Source: Pseudomonas mediterranea CFBP 5447
GTDB lineage: Bacteria; Pseudomonadota; Gammaproteobacteria; Pseudomonadales; Pseudomonadaceae
Length of the DNA: 59,268 nucleotides
Reading direction: 5' to 3'
Assembly: GCF_000774145.1 (NCBI RefSeq)
Contig: NZ_KN322982.1
Coordinates: 253,085 to 312,352, forward strand
Made by a program: the position numbers and the translations under genes. Positions 16,710-24,755 of the stretch are shown piece by piece. Each line of letters opens with the position of its first letter. Position 1 is the first letter of the stretch. The notes beneath the pieces were generated by a model. That model searched no databases and was not told where the DNA came from. It saw nothing but the letters and a program-made list of their open reading frames with translations.

Positions 16710-17783
16710 TCACGCCCGGACCGTATCCCCACCTTCCCTGGCGACGCTCTCCTGGCGCACGAACCGGTTCGCCCGGCCGAAGGTGCCGAAGTCATTGAAC
16801 CGCACCCCCATCTCACGCATTACCTCATGGGCCACCGGCACCGTCAGTTGACGGATGTAGAACGGCTCCTTCACCACAAAGTGATGGATCCCGTGACTGC
16901 TGCCGAAGTTGAAGCAGAACGCCTGCAACGGCCACAGCCACCACGGGTTGAGCACCTGGGTTTGCTGAATGACATTGCCCGGTTCGACGTCACCGTAGTA
17001 ATGCATGTTGGAACTGATGAAGTGCAGGCAAAAGGTGCGCAACACGTTCGGGCCGATGATCACCACCGCCGCGATATCGATCACGTGCATCATCGCCAGG
17101 GTGTCCGCCGACCAGTCAATCGACGCACCGAACAGGCCCGCAACGCCATTGGCCCCGTGGAAACCGAGAAACATGTACCAGGCTCCCCAGTGCAGCAAGG
17201 CCAGCGGGAAATACACCTTCAGCGTGCGCTTGAGGATGCTGCGTCTGTGCGTCCAGGTCTTGGCCCGCAACAGACGGATGAGCGCCGACATGACGTTGTC
17301 ACCGACCATCAGCAACCGCGCCATCCCCCAGGGCTCGCCGTTGGTGATGGCCCGTTCTTCCAGGTCGGCCTCGGTGCCGGACATCTTGTGGTGATTGAGG
17401 TGCAGATGGCGGCGGATCCACGGGTTGATGGTGCTCGGCCGCGCCAGCCACACCAGCCCCATCATCAGGTTATGGGGCAGGCGCTGCTTGCGGAAATACA
17501 TGCTGTGGATCAGATCGTGCTCCAACTCGTGGGTCAACGAGGCGAAAAAGGCATTGAGCAACAGACACGCCCAACCGGCCAGATAGCCATTGATGTAGAG
17601 CAGCGCCGAACCGATCATCCCCGCCAGGGCGAACGCCAGGATGCCCGCACCCAAGGCATCCTGATGCAGCAGGATCGGGTAGCGTCGGCGCAGTTCTTCG
17701 CCATGGGCCAATACCGCTTGGCGAATATGGGCGGATCGCTGTTGTGCATTCAATCGCTCGGGACTTGCGCTACGGCCAGGCAT
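16710..17783 (-). CDS. Membrane fatty acid desaturase
   Basis: A 357-residue integral-membrane diiron desaturase/hydroxylase. The three histidine boxes are present: HELEHDLIH, HLHLNHH and HGIHH. Several hydrophobic segments lie between them. It probably introduces a double bond or hydroxyl into an acyl chain, but the substrate cannot be told from sequence. It is distinct from the DesA homologue at 32.7 kb. The gene is divergent from an AraC-type regulator 100 bp away, which is the likely controller. Confidence 0.88.
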   Translation of the reverse strand: MPGRSASPERLNAQQRSAHIRQAVLAHGEELRRRYPILLHQDALGAGILAFALAGMIGSALLYINGYLAGWACLLLNAFFASLTHELEHDLIHSMYFRKQRLPHNLMMGLVWLARPSTINPWIRRHLHLNHHKMSGTEADLEERAITNGEPWGMARLLMVGDNVMSALIRLLRAKTWTHRRSILKRTLKVYFPLALLHWGAWYMFLGFHGANGVAGLFGASIDWSADTLAMMHVIDIAAVVIIGPNVLRTFCLHFISSNMHYYGDVEPGNVIQQTQVLNPWWLWPLQAFCFNFGSSHGIHHFVVKEPFYIRQLTVPVAHEVMREMGVRFNDFGTFGRANRFVRQESVAREGGDTVRA

Positions 17784-17883
17784 GGCTTAAATCCTCTGTT
17801 AGAGATGTGCTCATCCTGACCAGCCTTGCTGTGCAGGGTGGTAGCCGTAGACGCCAACCTGTTGACCGCAAGCGCCAATCATC

Positions 17884-18888
17884 ATGACTGAACCGACCAC
17901 CCTCGCCAGCTGGACCCGCGCCCTGCGCAAACAGCTCGATGCGCTGGGCCTGGATGGCCATGCCCTGTGCCTTGAGGCCGGACTGGACCCGCAGTTGATG
18001 GACGATCCGAACGCCCGTTACCCGCTGTCAGCCACCACCCGCCTATGGGCCTTGGCGGTGCAGGCCAGCGGTGATCCGGCCATCGGCCTGCGGGTATCGC
18101 GCTTCGTCAGCCCCACGACATTCCACGCCTTGGGCTACGCCCTGGTGGCCAGCGGAAGCCTGCGGGAAGTGTTCGAGCGCATCGTGCGCTATCACCCGGT
18201 GGTCAGCGATGCGCTGACGCTGCAACTCAATCGCTGCCAAGACCGTTACCGCTTCACCCTGGATGTGCCCCAGGGTCGTCCCATGCCGGCTTTCGAAGCC
18301 ATCGACGCGTTCGCCGCAATCTACGTGCGCACCTGTCGTAACCGCCTGGGGCGCGACTACGCACCGCTGGCGGTGTACCTGCGCCGCCCTGAACCGGCAG
18401 ACCCTGCGCCGTGGCATAAAGCGTTCCGCTCGCCGGTGCATTTCGCCGCCGAACAGGATTACCTGGAGTTCAGCCTCGCCGACTTCGACAGCCATCTGGA
18501 CGACGCCAACCCGGAGCTGGCCGAACACAACGAAGCGGTGCTCAAGCGTACCCTCGCCCACCTCCAGCCGCTGACCTGGGAGCGCAAGGTGCGTGAAGCC
18601 ATCGAAGCCCAACTACCCGAAGGTGAACCCAGCGCCGAACGCATCGCCCAAGCCATGCACTTGAGCCTGCGCAGCCTGCAGCGACACCTGGCGGACGAAG
18701 GCTGCCGCTTCGACGCGCTGCTCAACGAATGCCGGGAAAACCTGGCGCTGTTGCACCTGCGCGATCCCCAATGCTCGTTGAGTGAAGTCGGCTACCTGCT
18801 GGGCTTTGCCGACGCCAGCAGCTTCAGCCGCGCGTTCAAGCGCTGGACCGGGATGACGCCGGGACAGTTTCGGGAGGGGTTGCGCTAG
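17884..18888 (+). CDS. AraC family transcriptional regulator
   Basis: A 334-residue regulator with an N-terminal Arabinose_bd-type (PF12625) effector domain (ATTRLWALAVQASGDPAIGLRVSRFVSPTTFHALGYAL in part) and a C-terminal double helix-turn-helix. The latter contains AERIAQAMHLSLRSLQRHL and the signature SEVGYLLGFADASSFSRAFKRWTGMTPGQFR. OruR-like regulators have this arrangement. Divergent placement from the desaturase gene suggests local control. Its 3' end overlaps, on the opposite strand, the REPIN-extended end of the HipA-like gene by 53 bp. Confidence 0.9.
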   Translation: MTEPTTLASWTRALRKQLDALGLDGHALCLEAGLDPQLMDDPNARYPLSATTRLWALAVQASGDPAIGLRVSRFVSPTTFHALGYALVASGSLREVFERIVRYHPVVSDALTLQLNRCQDRYRFTLDVPQGRPMPAFEAIDAFAAIYVRTCRNRLGRDYAPLAVYLRRPEPADPAPWHKAFRSPVHFAAEQDYLEFSLADFDSHLDDANPELAEHNEAVLKRTLAHLQPLTWERKVREAIEAQLPEGEPSAERIAQAMHLSLRSLQRHLADEGCRFDALLNECRENLALLHLRDPQCSLSEVGYLLGFADASSFSRAFKRWTGMTPGQFREGLR

Positions 18889-20239
18889 CAGGACTGGCCT
18901 CATCGCGAGCAGGCTCGCTCCCACAGGGGTTAGGCGTTGCTGCGGATACCATGGCAAACACAGACCCGATGTGGGAGCGAGCCTGCTCGCGAAGGCGATG
19001 GGTCAGTCCATCGAAGGCTTGAGACTGCGTTGGAGCCCGGCCGTCCAGGCCTCGAATGGCTTCTCCGGTTGCTCTGAATCGTTCGTTAGCCCCCATGTAA
19101 TGCCGCATCTCCACCATGGCAAGGTCCATCCCATGGATCACTTGCTCTATCAGCTCGTTGCAGCGGCCCTCGGTCAGGTTGCACGCTGAACGACCGAATC
19201 GTGTAAGCATTTTGTATTTTGGCCAGGCTTTTGAACCACCCAGCAACAGCGCCATGTTGTCATTTCGGATGTACACGGCAGTGCTGACGATGTCATAGGC
19301 TGGCGCAAGTCTGATAGACGCATCTGCCCCGCAATGGTCATAAAGCACTCCGAAATTTTTCAGATGTGCGTCGCCATTTTTCAGACCGGCCGAGAGTGCA
19401 ACGATCTTGAACAAGGACTCCAGCGCCTGATTGAGTAAATGAGGTGAAACGAATGCCTTGATCTGCCGAGCCGCCCCTTCATATGAACCGTCGTACTTGG
19501 CCCTGGAGGGTGAGCCGTTGAGCACACAAAAATCTTCAAAGCCCAGATGACTCCCGGGACCCGGTAAATCAAAACGCTTCACGATCAGAAATTTTCCACG
19601 TTCGCTCAGCTCAAGTTCAGGAACCTCAAGCCCCGCGTGCAACGCAGCCCGCATGCAAAAAAACTCATTAGCGGCCAGTTCCGGGAACTCGTCGGAGCGA
19701 AAAGCCTTGATCAAATGCGTGGCCCCCCGATGGATCAACCGATCGAATGTCGCTCCACTGTCACGCACCAGAACCTTGGGTTGTACTCCCGAGACACCAG
19801 AATACTGCCCGTAAGTGTGCAGCAGATCCTCGAACAGGCCTTCGGCCCCATCATGCACCAACAAGTCCCCCAGACTGGTTTCGGGCGGACCGACCTCGGC
19901 CTCCAAGCGACCGATGCCAACCCGGCCCAATTGATGGGGGCCCACGATGGAAAGCATTGAAAAGTCATCGAACCCTCGGACCGCTTTGCTGAAACGACGA
20001 ACCAACTCGTCACGCAAGGCACCTTCGGGCAAATTCATTTCGAAGATCGGCGGTACGCCCGATTCCCAGTCATAGCTTTCAAGGCGCGCGGGCATGGTCA
20101 GCGAAACGGACTGTTCTTCGGTCGTGTTTGCGGCATAGGAAAATACCGAGTCGCTGCGCACTTGCCCCCGCCCAAGAGTGCCTACGATCGTTTCGCTGAC
20201 CGAAACCTGTAACCTGTCCGGTCCTTGCTCTTCAGCCAT
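18836..20239 (-). CDS. HipA-like Ser/Thr kinase (toxin) with REPIN-encoded tail
   Basis: A 467-residue HipA-family kinase. HipA toxins phosphorylate aminoacyl-tRNA synthetases or related targets and halt growth. The N-terminal couple_hipA domain is followed by the ATP loop SGVSGVQPK (147-155), the catalytic NGDAHLKNFG (288-297) and the metal-binding APAYDIVST (312-320), so the kinase looks intact. From about residue 417 the protein is encoded by the REPIN at 18903-18992 and then by the complement of the AraC gene end. The last 51 residues therefore look like read-through after a lost stop codon. It overlaps the HTH antitoxin gene by 8 bp. The natural target is unknown. Confidence 0.88.
   Translation of the reverse strand: MAEEQGPDRLQVSVSETIVGTLGRGQVRSDSVFSYAANTTEEQSVSLTMPARLESYDWESGVPPIFEMNLPEGALRDELVRRFSKAVRGFDDFSMLSIVGPHQLGRVGIGRLEAEVGPPETSLGDLLVHDGAEGLFEDLLHTYGQYSGVSGVQPKVLVRDSGATFDRLIHRGATHLIKAFRSDEFPELAANEFFCMRAALHAGLEVPELELSERGKFLIVKRFDLPGPGSHLGFEDFCVLNGSPSRAKYDGSYEGAARQIKAFVSPHLLNQALESLFKIVALSAGLKNGDAHLKNFGVLYDHCGADASIRLAPAYDIVSTAVYIRNDNMALLLGGSKAWPKYKMLTRFGRSACNLTEGRCNELIEQVIHGMDLAMVEMRHYMGANERFRATGEAIRGLDGRAPTQSQAFDGLTHRLREQARSHIGSVFAMVSAATPNPCGSEPARDEASPASATPPETVPASSRSSA
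18903..18992. repeat. Outward-facing REP pair inside the hipA-like gene end
   Basis: The inverted REP (TCGCGAGCAGGCTCGCTCCC) comes first and the direct REP (GTGGGAGCGAGCCTGCTCGC) second, with about 43 bp between. This is the opposite order to the REPIN at 10249. It is translated as the C-terminal tail of the HipA-like protein. Confidence 0.9.
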
Positions 20240-20480
20240 GGAAAGATTCCTTTTTCAGCGAGTCGAGCGTCGGGCGTTTCGATGGCCGAGCAATGGCTGC
20301 CAACTCGTAGCCGAAACCATTGAGGATCGCTTCGACCTTACGGATCCCAACTTCAGGAATGGTGTTGTTCTCGATGCCCGAAATCGTGGCTCGGCTCATA
20401 CCGTATCGGGCCGCCAAAGCCTCTTGAGAGAGATTCCGTTCTTTACGGAGACGTCTGATCAATTCGCCAACTGTTTTCAT
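20232..20480 (-). CDS. HipB-like helix-turn-helix antitoxin
   Basis: An 82-residue Cro/C1-type DNA-binding protein: VGELIRRLRKERNLSQEALAARYGMSRATISGIENN is the HTH. The C-terminus (RPSKRPTLDSLKKESF) resembles the basic tail of HipB-like antitoxins. It precedes and overlaps the kinase gene by 8 bp, the normal antitoxin-first order. The start at 20480 (MKTVGEL) is preferred over an ATG 15 bp upstream because AGGAACAATCCGCAT-like sequence upstream gives no better site and the family begins here. It should repress its own promoter through the dyad just upstream. Confidence 0.88.
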   Translation of the reverse strand: MKTVGELIRRLRKERNLSQEALAARYGMSRATISGIENNTIPEVGIRKVEAILNGFGYELAAIARPSKRPTLDSLKKESFHG

Positions 20481-20498
20481 AGGAACAATCCGCATGAT

Positions 20499-20540
20499 AT
20501 GCGATGCATAAAATGCATTTTTCTATAAAACGCATCGCAT
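20499..20540 (-). promoter_or_regulatory. Operator and promoter of the hipBA-like operon
   Basis: Perfect 9-bp arms ATGCGATGC (20499-20507) and GCATCGCAT (20532-20540) bracket an AT-rich core that itself contains ATGCAT. Read on the minus strand, TTGAAC, 16 bp and TATAGA form a plausible promoter overlapping the dyad. This is what autorepression by the HTH protein would need. Confidence 0.6.
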
Positions 20541-20590
20541 TTAGTTCAAATCATGCACGAGTGTAGCGTATACAGAATTTTGCAGGGGCC

Positions 20591-21277
20591 TCAAATCACG
20601 GTAAGCACTCGCAGCCGCTCGATATCAAGGATCTCGATTTCGCCATAACCCAGGTGAAGAATGCCCTGGGCCTGCAAGTCCTTGAGGATCTGATTGGTGG
20701 TCTGGCGGGATAGCGAAAGCATCAGGGCCAGTTGTTCCTGGGACAGTTGCAGGACCTGTCGCGCCGATTCGATTTCGCCGTAGCCCTCGGCGATCAGCAG
20801 CAGGCGATGGGCTACGCGTGCCGGCGCAGGCATCAGGCTCAGCTGTTCGAGGTTGATGAAGGTCAGGCGCAGTTTGTGGCTCATCAGCAGCGCGAGATGC
20901 CGCCAGCAGGCCGGGTGTTGGTCGAGGAAGGCCAGCAACGTCGCCTGGGGCAGATGCAGCAGCGTGCAGTGCCCCACGATGACTGCGTCATGGGTACGGG
21001 GCTGGCCGTCGAACAGGCAGATTTCACCGAACCAGTGGGGCGCTTCCACCACGCTCAGCAGCGCTTCCTTGCCATGTTCATTCACCGAGCCGACCCGCAC
21101 CGCGCCTTCCAGCACGGCATACAAGCCGCACGGTGGATCGCCGCGCTGGAACAGCCGGTGCCCCGGCAACAGGCGGCGCACCCGCGACATGTCCAGCAGG
21201 CTATCCTGGAACGAGGCGGGCAGATGGCTGTACCAGTGGCCGGCCATCAGGTGCGAGTGCCAGGGGTGCGAATTCAT
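20591..21277 (-). CDS. Crp/Fnr family transcriptional regulator
   Basis: A 228-residue regulator with an N-terminal cyclic-nucleotide-binding-like beta barrel (LFQRGDPPCGLYAVLEGAVRVG...GEICLFDGQPRTHDAV) and a C-terminal winged helix (LSQEQLALMLSLSRQTTNQILKDLQAQGIL). The Fnr iron-sulfur cysteines are absent, so oxygen sensing by a cluster is unlikely. The arginine of the cAMP-binding motif is at the expected place in QPRTHDAV, but the ligand is not certain. CGGAG precedes the start at 21277. It is divergent from the DUF962 gene 85 bp away. Confidence 0.87.
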   Translation of the reverse strand: MNSHPWHSHLMAGHWYSHLPASFQDSLLDMSRVRRLLPGHRLFQRGDPPCGLYAVLEGAVRVGSVNEHGKEALLSVVEAPHWFGEICLFDGQPRTHDAVIVGHCTLLHLPQATLLAFLDQHPACWRHLALLMSHKLRLTFINLEQLSLMPAPARVAHRLLLIAEGYGEIESARQVLQLSQEQLALMLSLSRQTTNQILKDLQAQGILHLGYGEIEILDIERLRVLTVI

Positions 21278-21362
21278 GAAAACTCCGGGAAGTGTCGGCT
21301 AACTGACAGAACACCTTATGAGACCTGGGCATCATGCAGGCATCACCTCAGGAGGAACAACA

Positions 21363-21887
21363 ATGAAAAGCCTCGTCGATCATCTCAGTCAATACGCCGC
21401 CTATCACCGCGATCCGCGCAACATCGCCAGCCATTTCATTGGCATTCCGCTGATTTTCGTCGCGGTCGCCGTGCTGTTGTCACGACCGGGCTGGCCAATG
21501 GGCGCGCTGCTGCTGTCACCGGCGTTGCTGGTCGCGGCGGCCAGTGCCTGGTTCTACCTGCGCCTGGAGTTGCGCCTGGGTGCGCTGATGACGCTGCTGC
21601 TGGGCCTGGCCGTGTGGCTGGGGCAGGTATTGGCCGCGCAAAGCACATCGGTGTGGCTGGGCAGTGGCCTGGGGATGTTTGTGCTGGGCTGGGCGATCCA
21701 GTTCGTCGGTCACTATTACGAAGGCCGCAAACCGGCATTCGTCGATGACCTGACCGGGTTGATCGTCGGGCCGTTGTTCGTAGTGGTCGAGGCAGAATTC
21801 CTGCTGGGACTGCGGAGCGAGCTGAAGCGGGCCATCGAGGAACGCGCCGGCCCGGTGGTGTTGCGCAACCAGCGCTCGGCCGCCTGA
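21363..21887 (+). CDS. DUF962/Mpo1-like membrane protein
   Basis: A 174-residue membrane protein with the DUF962 signature near its start (YAAYHRDPRNIASHFIGIPL) and later WAIQFVGHYYEGRKPAF, plus four hydrophobic segments. The yeast family member Mpo1 is an iron-dependent dioxygenase that acts on 2-hydroxy fatty acids, and the conserved histidines (YHRDP.N...H.IG and GH..EGR.P) are kept here. A bacterial role is not established. The start at 21363 has an excellent ribosome binding site (AGGAGGAA). It is divergently arranged with the Crp/Fnr regulator, a possible controller. Confidence 0.85.
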   Translation: MKSLVDHLSQYAAYHRDPRNIASHFIGIPLIFVAVAVLLSRPGWPMGALLLSPALLVAAASAWFYLRLELRLGALMTLLLGLAVWLGQVLAAQSTSVWLGSGLGMFVLGWAIQFVGHYYEGRKPAFVDDLTGLIVGPLFVVVEAEFLLGLRSELKRAIEERAGPVVLRNQRSAA

Positions 21888-21909
21888 CTCCCGCGAATAA
21901 GGTGGATTT

Positions 21910-21998
21910 TGTGGGAGCGAGCCTGCTCGCGATAGCGGTGGGTCAGTCAACACGCAGTTGATTGACAGGACGCCATCGCGAGCAGGCTCGCTCCTACA
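21910..21998. repeat. REPIN (inward-facing REP pair)
   Basis: GTGGGAGCGAGCCTGCTCGC and its inverted copy (one mismatch, CTCCTACA) are separated by about 43 bp between the convergent DUF962 and GMC genes. Confidence 0.9.
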
Positions 21999-22023
21999 AA
22001 GGTTTTGCATACTCCTTCAAGGA

Positions 22024-24240
22024 TTACAGCGCACCGAACTCGACCCGGATGGTCAGCGCGCCGGTGTTATCGCTCAAGCCAGCCCCGTATTTCCCGGTCA
22101 GGTCATCGTTGATGCACAGTTGCAGCTCCCCTTGCTGGTTGCCCGGCACCTGCGCCAGATCCCCCACCAGGAACGGCGTGCCATTGTTGCCCACACGACC
22201 GATCAAGGCGCCTTCGGCAGCACCGGGCAAGGTATAGCTGCTGTAGTCGATGTGCCTCGAACCCCCCTTCCCATCGACATTGCCGCCTTGCGGGCTGGCA
22301 CACCATAACCCGCTGACGTAGCGAACCAGGCGCGGCACCAACCCGTTGACCTGCACACCGGTGCCCTGCCAGGCAACATTGGATTGGACCTTCATCGTCA
22401 CCGCCCTCAGGTCGTTGGCCACGGTGTCCCCGGCCTGGAACGACAACGCCGCGATGGTCAGGCTCGGATTCGAGGTCCCGCTGCTGGGGAAAACACCATC
22501 GCCCACCAGGAACAGGTTCTTGTGATCCCAACTGCGCTGGTCCTTGTCGACCACCGATTTGGCCGGGTCACTGCCCATGCGATAGGTGCCCATCAGGTGC
22601 CCGGCACCTTGGAAGCTCATAGGTTCGTTGTAAGTGAACGTCCCCGGCTTAAGAGGCTGGGTCAGCTCTACGGCGCCAAGCAGGTCTTTGATAATGTGAG
22701 TGGCCAGCCGTTTTGCCTCCAGGAATCCCCTCTGGGTGTATTTGGACAATTCATAGTGGATTTCCGGCCGGGGAATACCGAGCCGGTCCTTGTAGTCGGC
22801 GGACGGCACGATGTAGCACTTGGCGTTATCGGGATCGTCTTCCACCTGCTCCACCAGGAACGCGATGCGGAACTGCCGGATGAAGATGTCGTTGAGTTTT
22901 TGCACCAGCGCCGTTCCATAAAGCGCTTCGGTAGGGGCTTTGGGGTCCTGGTTCGGGTTCAGTGGATTGACGCCGTTGTTGTTCGTGCCGTCGATGAAGT
23001 CGGCCACTGTGTTGTAGGGATCGTTGGCCGGCCAGTTCCAGCCCTCGTTGCCGATTTCAATGCGCCACGCCGCTCGCTGACTGCGAAAGGCACCGTCTCG
23101 CAGACTCTCGATACCCGCGGTGGACAGGGGACCGCGGTACGGAAAAATCGCCTTGCCTTCAGGCATCAGGCCCCACGCCAGGTAGATCGGGTGGTCGGCC
23201 AGGCTGCGTCCCACCTGACCGCTGCTGTTGGCTACGCCCTTGGGCCAGGCGGGCGTGGCGGAGTTGAGCAATAGCTTGGGGGTTTCGATGGCATGGGCGG
23301 CGATCACATAACGTTGGCCGAGGGCCACGCCAGTGCCGGTGACCGGTCCGTCACCCAATTGATACTGCATGAACTCCACACCGCTGACATTGTTGTCCGC
23401 ACCCACGGTCACTTTGCTCGCCACGGTTCGGTACAGCACCTTGACCTTGCCGGTGGCCAGGGCCTTGGTCATCGTCACCGTGGCGTCGTACTTGGCCTGG
23501 ATCGGGCAGATCGGTGTGCAGTTGGTATTGCCGGCACACACCCGGCGTCCCGCGTAGGGCTCGGAGTTGCGTCCAGCGGGTGTCGGACTGACCACCAATG
23601 GCAAGCCATCGAAGGTCTGCCCCGTCACCGCCGTGACAAAACTGCCATCGACCAGCGACAACGGAATGCTGTGCATCGGGAAGGCGTAGCCTTCGGGAAA
23701 GGTGATGCCCAGGTACGCCTGGTCGGCGACGTTGGCCGAGACGCCGATTTCCGCCTCGGCCCGACAGTAGGCGCTTTGCAGATCGTCGTAGCCAATGGGC
23801 CAGTCCACCCCGACGTTGTACAAGGATTTCAGGCGAAAATCGTTCGGCACCATGCGCAGGCTCGTTCCGACCCAGTGCCAGGTGGTCCCGCCGCCCACTC
23901 GCTCATAGGTGCTGGTGAAGGGCATCGGGCCTTTCTGCACCAGGTAACTGACTTTTGGATTGTCCCAGCCCAGGATCAGGTCGGCGATGGTCGCACGTGG
24001 AGCGTTCTGCCCGGCCGGGTCACGGGGCGGGTCCAGGCTGGTGACCGGTGGATAGGGCGATTCCGGGGTTTTCAGCGTGGTCGTGTAGAACCGTTCCAGG
24101 TATTGAGCCCGGTTGACCGGGATCTCCGGTCCCGACTCGAGCACCAGCACCTCCACCCCGGCCATGGCCAGTTGATAGGCAACGATGCTACCGGCCAGAC
24201 CGGCGCCAACGATCACCACTTCGGCTTGTTCAGTACTCAT
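22024..24240 (-). CDS. GMC flavoprotein dehydrogenase fused to a LecA-like domain
   Basis: A 738-residue FAD enzyme. The N-terminus has the dinucleotide fold VVIVGAGLAGSIVAYQLAMAG. The GMC core is seen in GGGTTWHWVGTSLR, the C-terminal GMC region has H in GAGHLMGTYRMG, and the closing NPSLTIAALSFQAGD gives the catalytic His/Asn pair. Residues about 622-738 form an extra domain resembling the galactose lectin LecA (PA-IL): it starts WQGTGVQVNG, continues ALIGRVGNNGTPFLVG and ends NDDLTGKYGAGLSDNTGALT. It belongs with a small subunit and a cytochrome c in one operon (4-bp overlaps), so it likely oxidises a sugar or polyol and passes electrons to the cytochrome. I see no export signal on it. Confidence 0.85.
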   Translation of the reverse strand: MSTEQAEVVIVGAGLAGSIVAYQLAMAGVEVLVLESGPEIPVNRAQYLERFYTTTLKTPESPYPPVTSLDPPRDPAGQNAPRATIADLILGWDNPKVSYLVQKGPMPFTSTYERVGGGTTWHWVGTSLRMVPNDFRLKSLYNVGVDWPIGYDDLQSAYCRAEAEIGVSANVADQAYLGITFPEGYAFPMHSIPLSLVDGSFVTAVTGQTFDGLPLVVSPTPAGRNSEPYAGRRVCAGNTNCTPICPIQAKYDATVTMTKALATGKVKVLYRTVASKVTVGADNNVSGVEFMQYQLGDGPVTGTGVALGQRYVIAAHAIETPKLLLNSATPAWPKGVANSSGQVGRSLADHPIYLAWGLMPEGKAIFPYRGPLSTAGIESLRDGAFRSQRAAWRIEIGNEGWNWPANDPYNTVADFIDGTNNNGVNPLNPNQDPKAPTEALYGTALVQKLNDIFIRQFRIAFLVEQVEDDPDNAKCYIVPSADYKDRLGIPRPEIHYELSKYTQRGFLEAKRLATHIIKDLLGAVELTQPLKPGTFTYNEPMSFQGAGHLMGTYRMGSDPAKSVVDKDQRSWDHKNLFLVGDGVFPSSGTSNPSLTIAALSFQAGDTVANDLRAVTMKVQSNVAWQGTGVQVNGLVPRLVRYVSGLWCASPQGGNVDGKGGSRHIDYSSYTLPGAAEGALIGRVGNNGTPFLVGDLAQVPGNQQGELQLCINDDLTGKYGAGLSDNTGALTIRVEFGAL

Positions 24241-24755
24241 GACCGGTCTCCTTGCTGTGCATTGGAGGACGCGGTGGCGGGTACGCCGGTCAAGTCCTCG
24301 AGGCTCGGCGGCTGTTCGTTCCAGTAGCCAAAGAACGATTCGCTGTAGCCCATGGGGTGAGCCTGGGCGGCTTTCCAGGCCCAGCTGTTGATATACGCCT
24401 GGTCGGACACCACCGCCGAGTCACCCTTTTTGTAATTCCCCGCGTCATACGGCTGGTACCAGACACCCAGGAACCAGAGCTTCATGATCGAACGCGCCGC
24501 CAGCACGGAGTTGGGGGTCGGTTGCGTGGTGACCAGCACCTGCTGGGCGATCTTGTCCGGGGGCACGTTGTCGGCCGCCAACGTGGCGTACTGCGCCAGC
24601 AACGGGTTGAGCACATCGGTGGTGATGCGTGGGGTGACGTAATCGAGAAACAGCGGCGGCAGACCTATCGGGTCGAGCTGCGGCGCCAGGCGCGCGATGG
24701 GAATACCGGTCAGGGCCGATGACAGGCCGACGAAATTGTCCAGGTCAGTGCTCAT
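24237..24755 (-). CDS. FAD-SLDH-type small subunit of a sugar/polyol dehydrogenase
   Basis: A 172-residue protein with the features of the membrane-bound sorbitol dehydrogenase small subunit family (PF12318): FVGLSSALTGI near the start, then ARSIMKLWFLGVWYQ and WKAAQAHPMGYSESFFGYW. In relatives this subunit usually carries a twin-arginine signal that exports the flavoprotein. None is visible here, because the gene starts MSTDLDNFVGL straight into the domain. AAGGAG lies upstream of the ATG, which overlaps the cytochrome gene by 4 bp. The stop overlaps the GMC start by 4 bp, so all three are translationally coupled. Confidence 0.82.
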   Translation of the reverse strand: MSTDLDNFVGLSSALTGIPIARLAPQLDPIGLPPLFLDYVTPRITTDVLNPLLAQYATLAADNVPPDKIAQQVLVTTQPTPNSVLAARSIMKLWFLGVWYQPYDAGNYKKGDSAVVSDQAYINSWAWKAAQAHPMGYSESFFGYWNEQPPSLEDLTGVPATASSNAQQGDRS

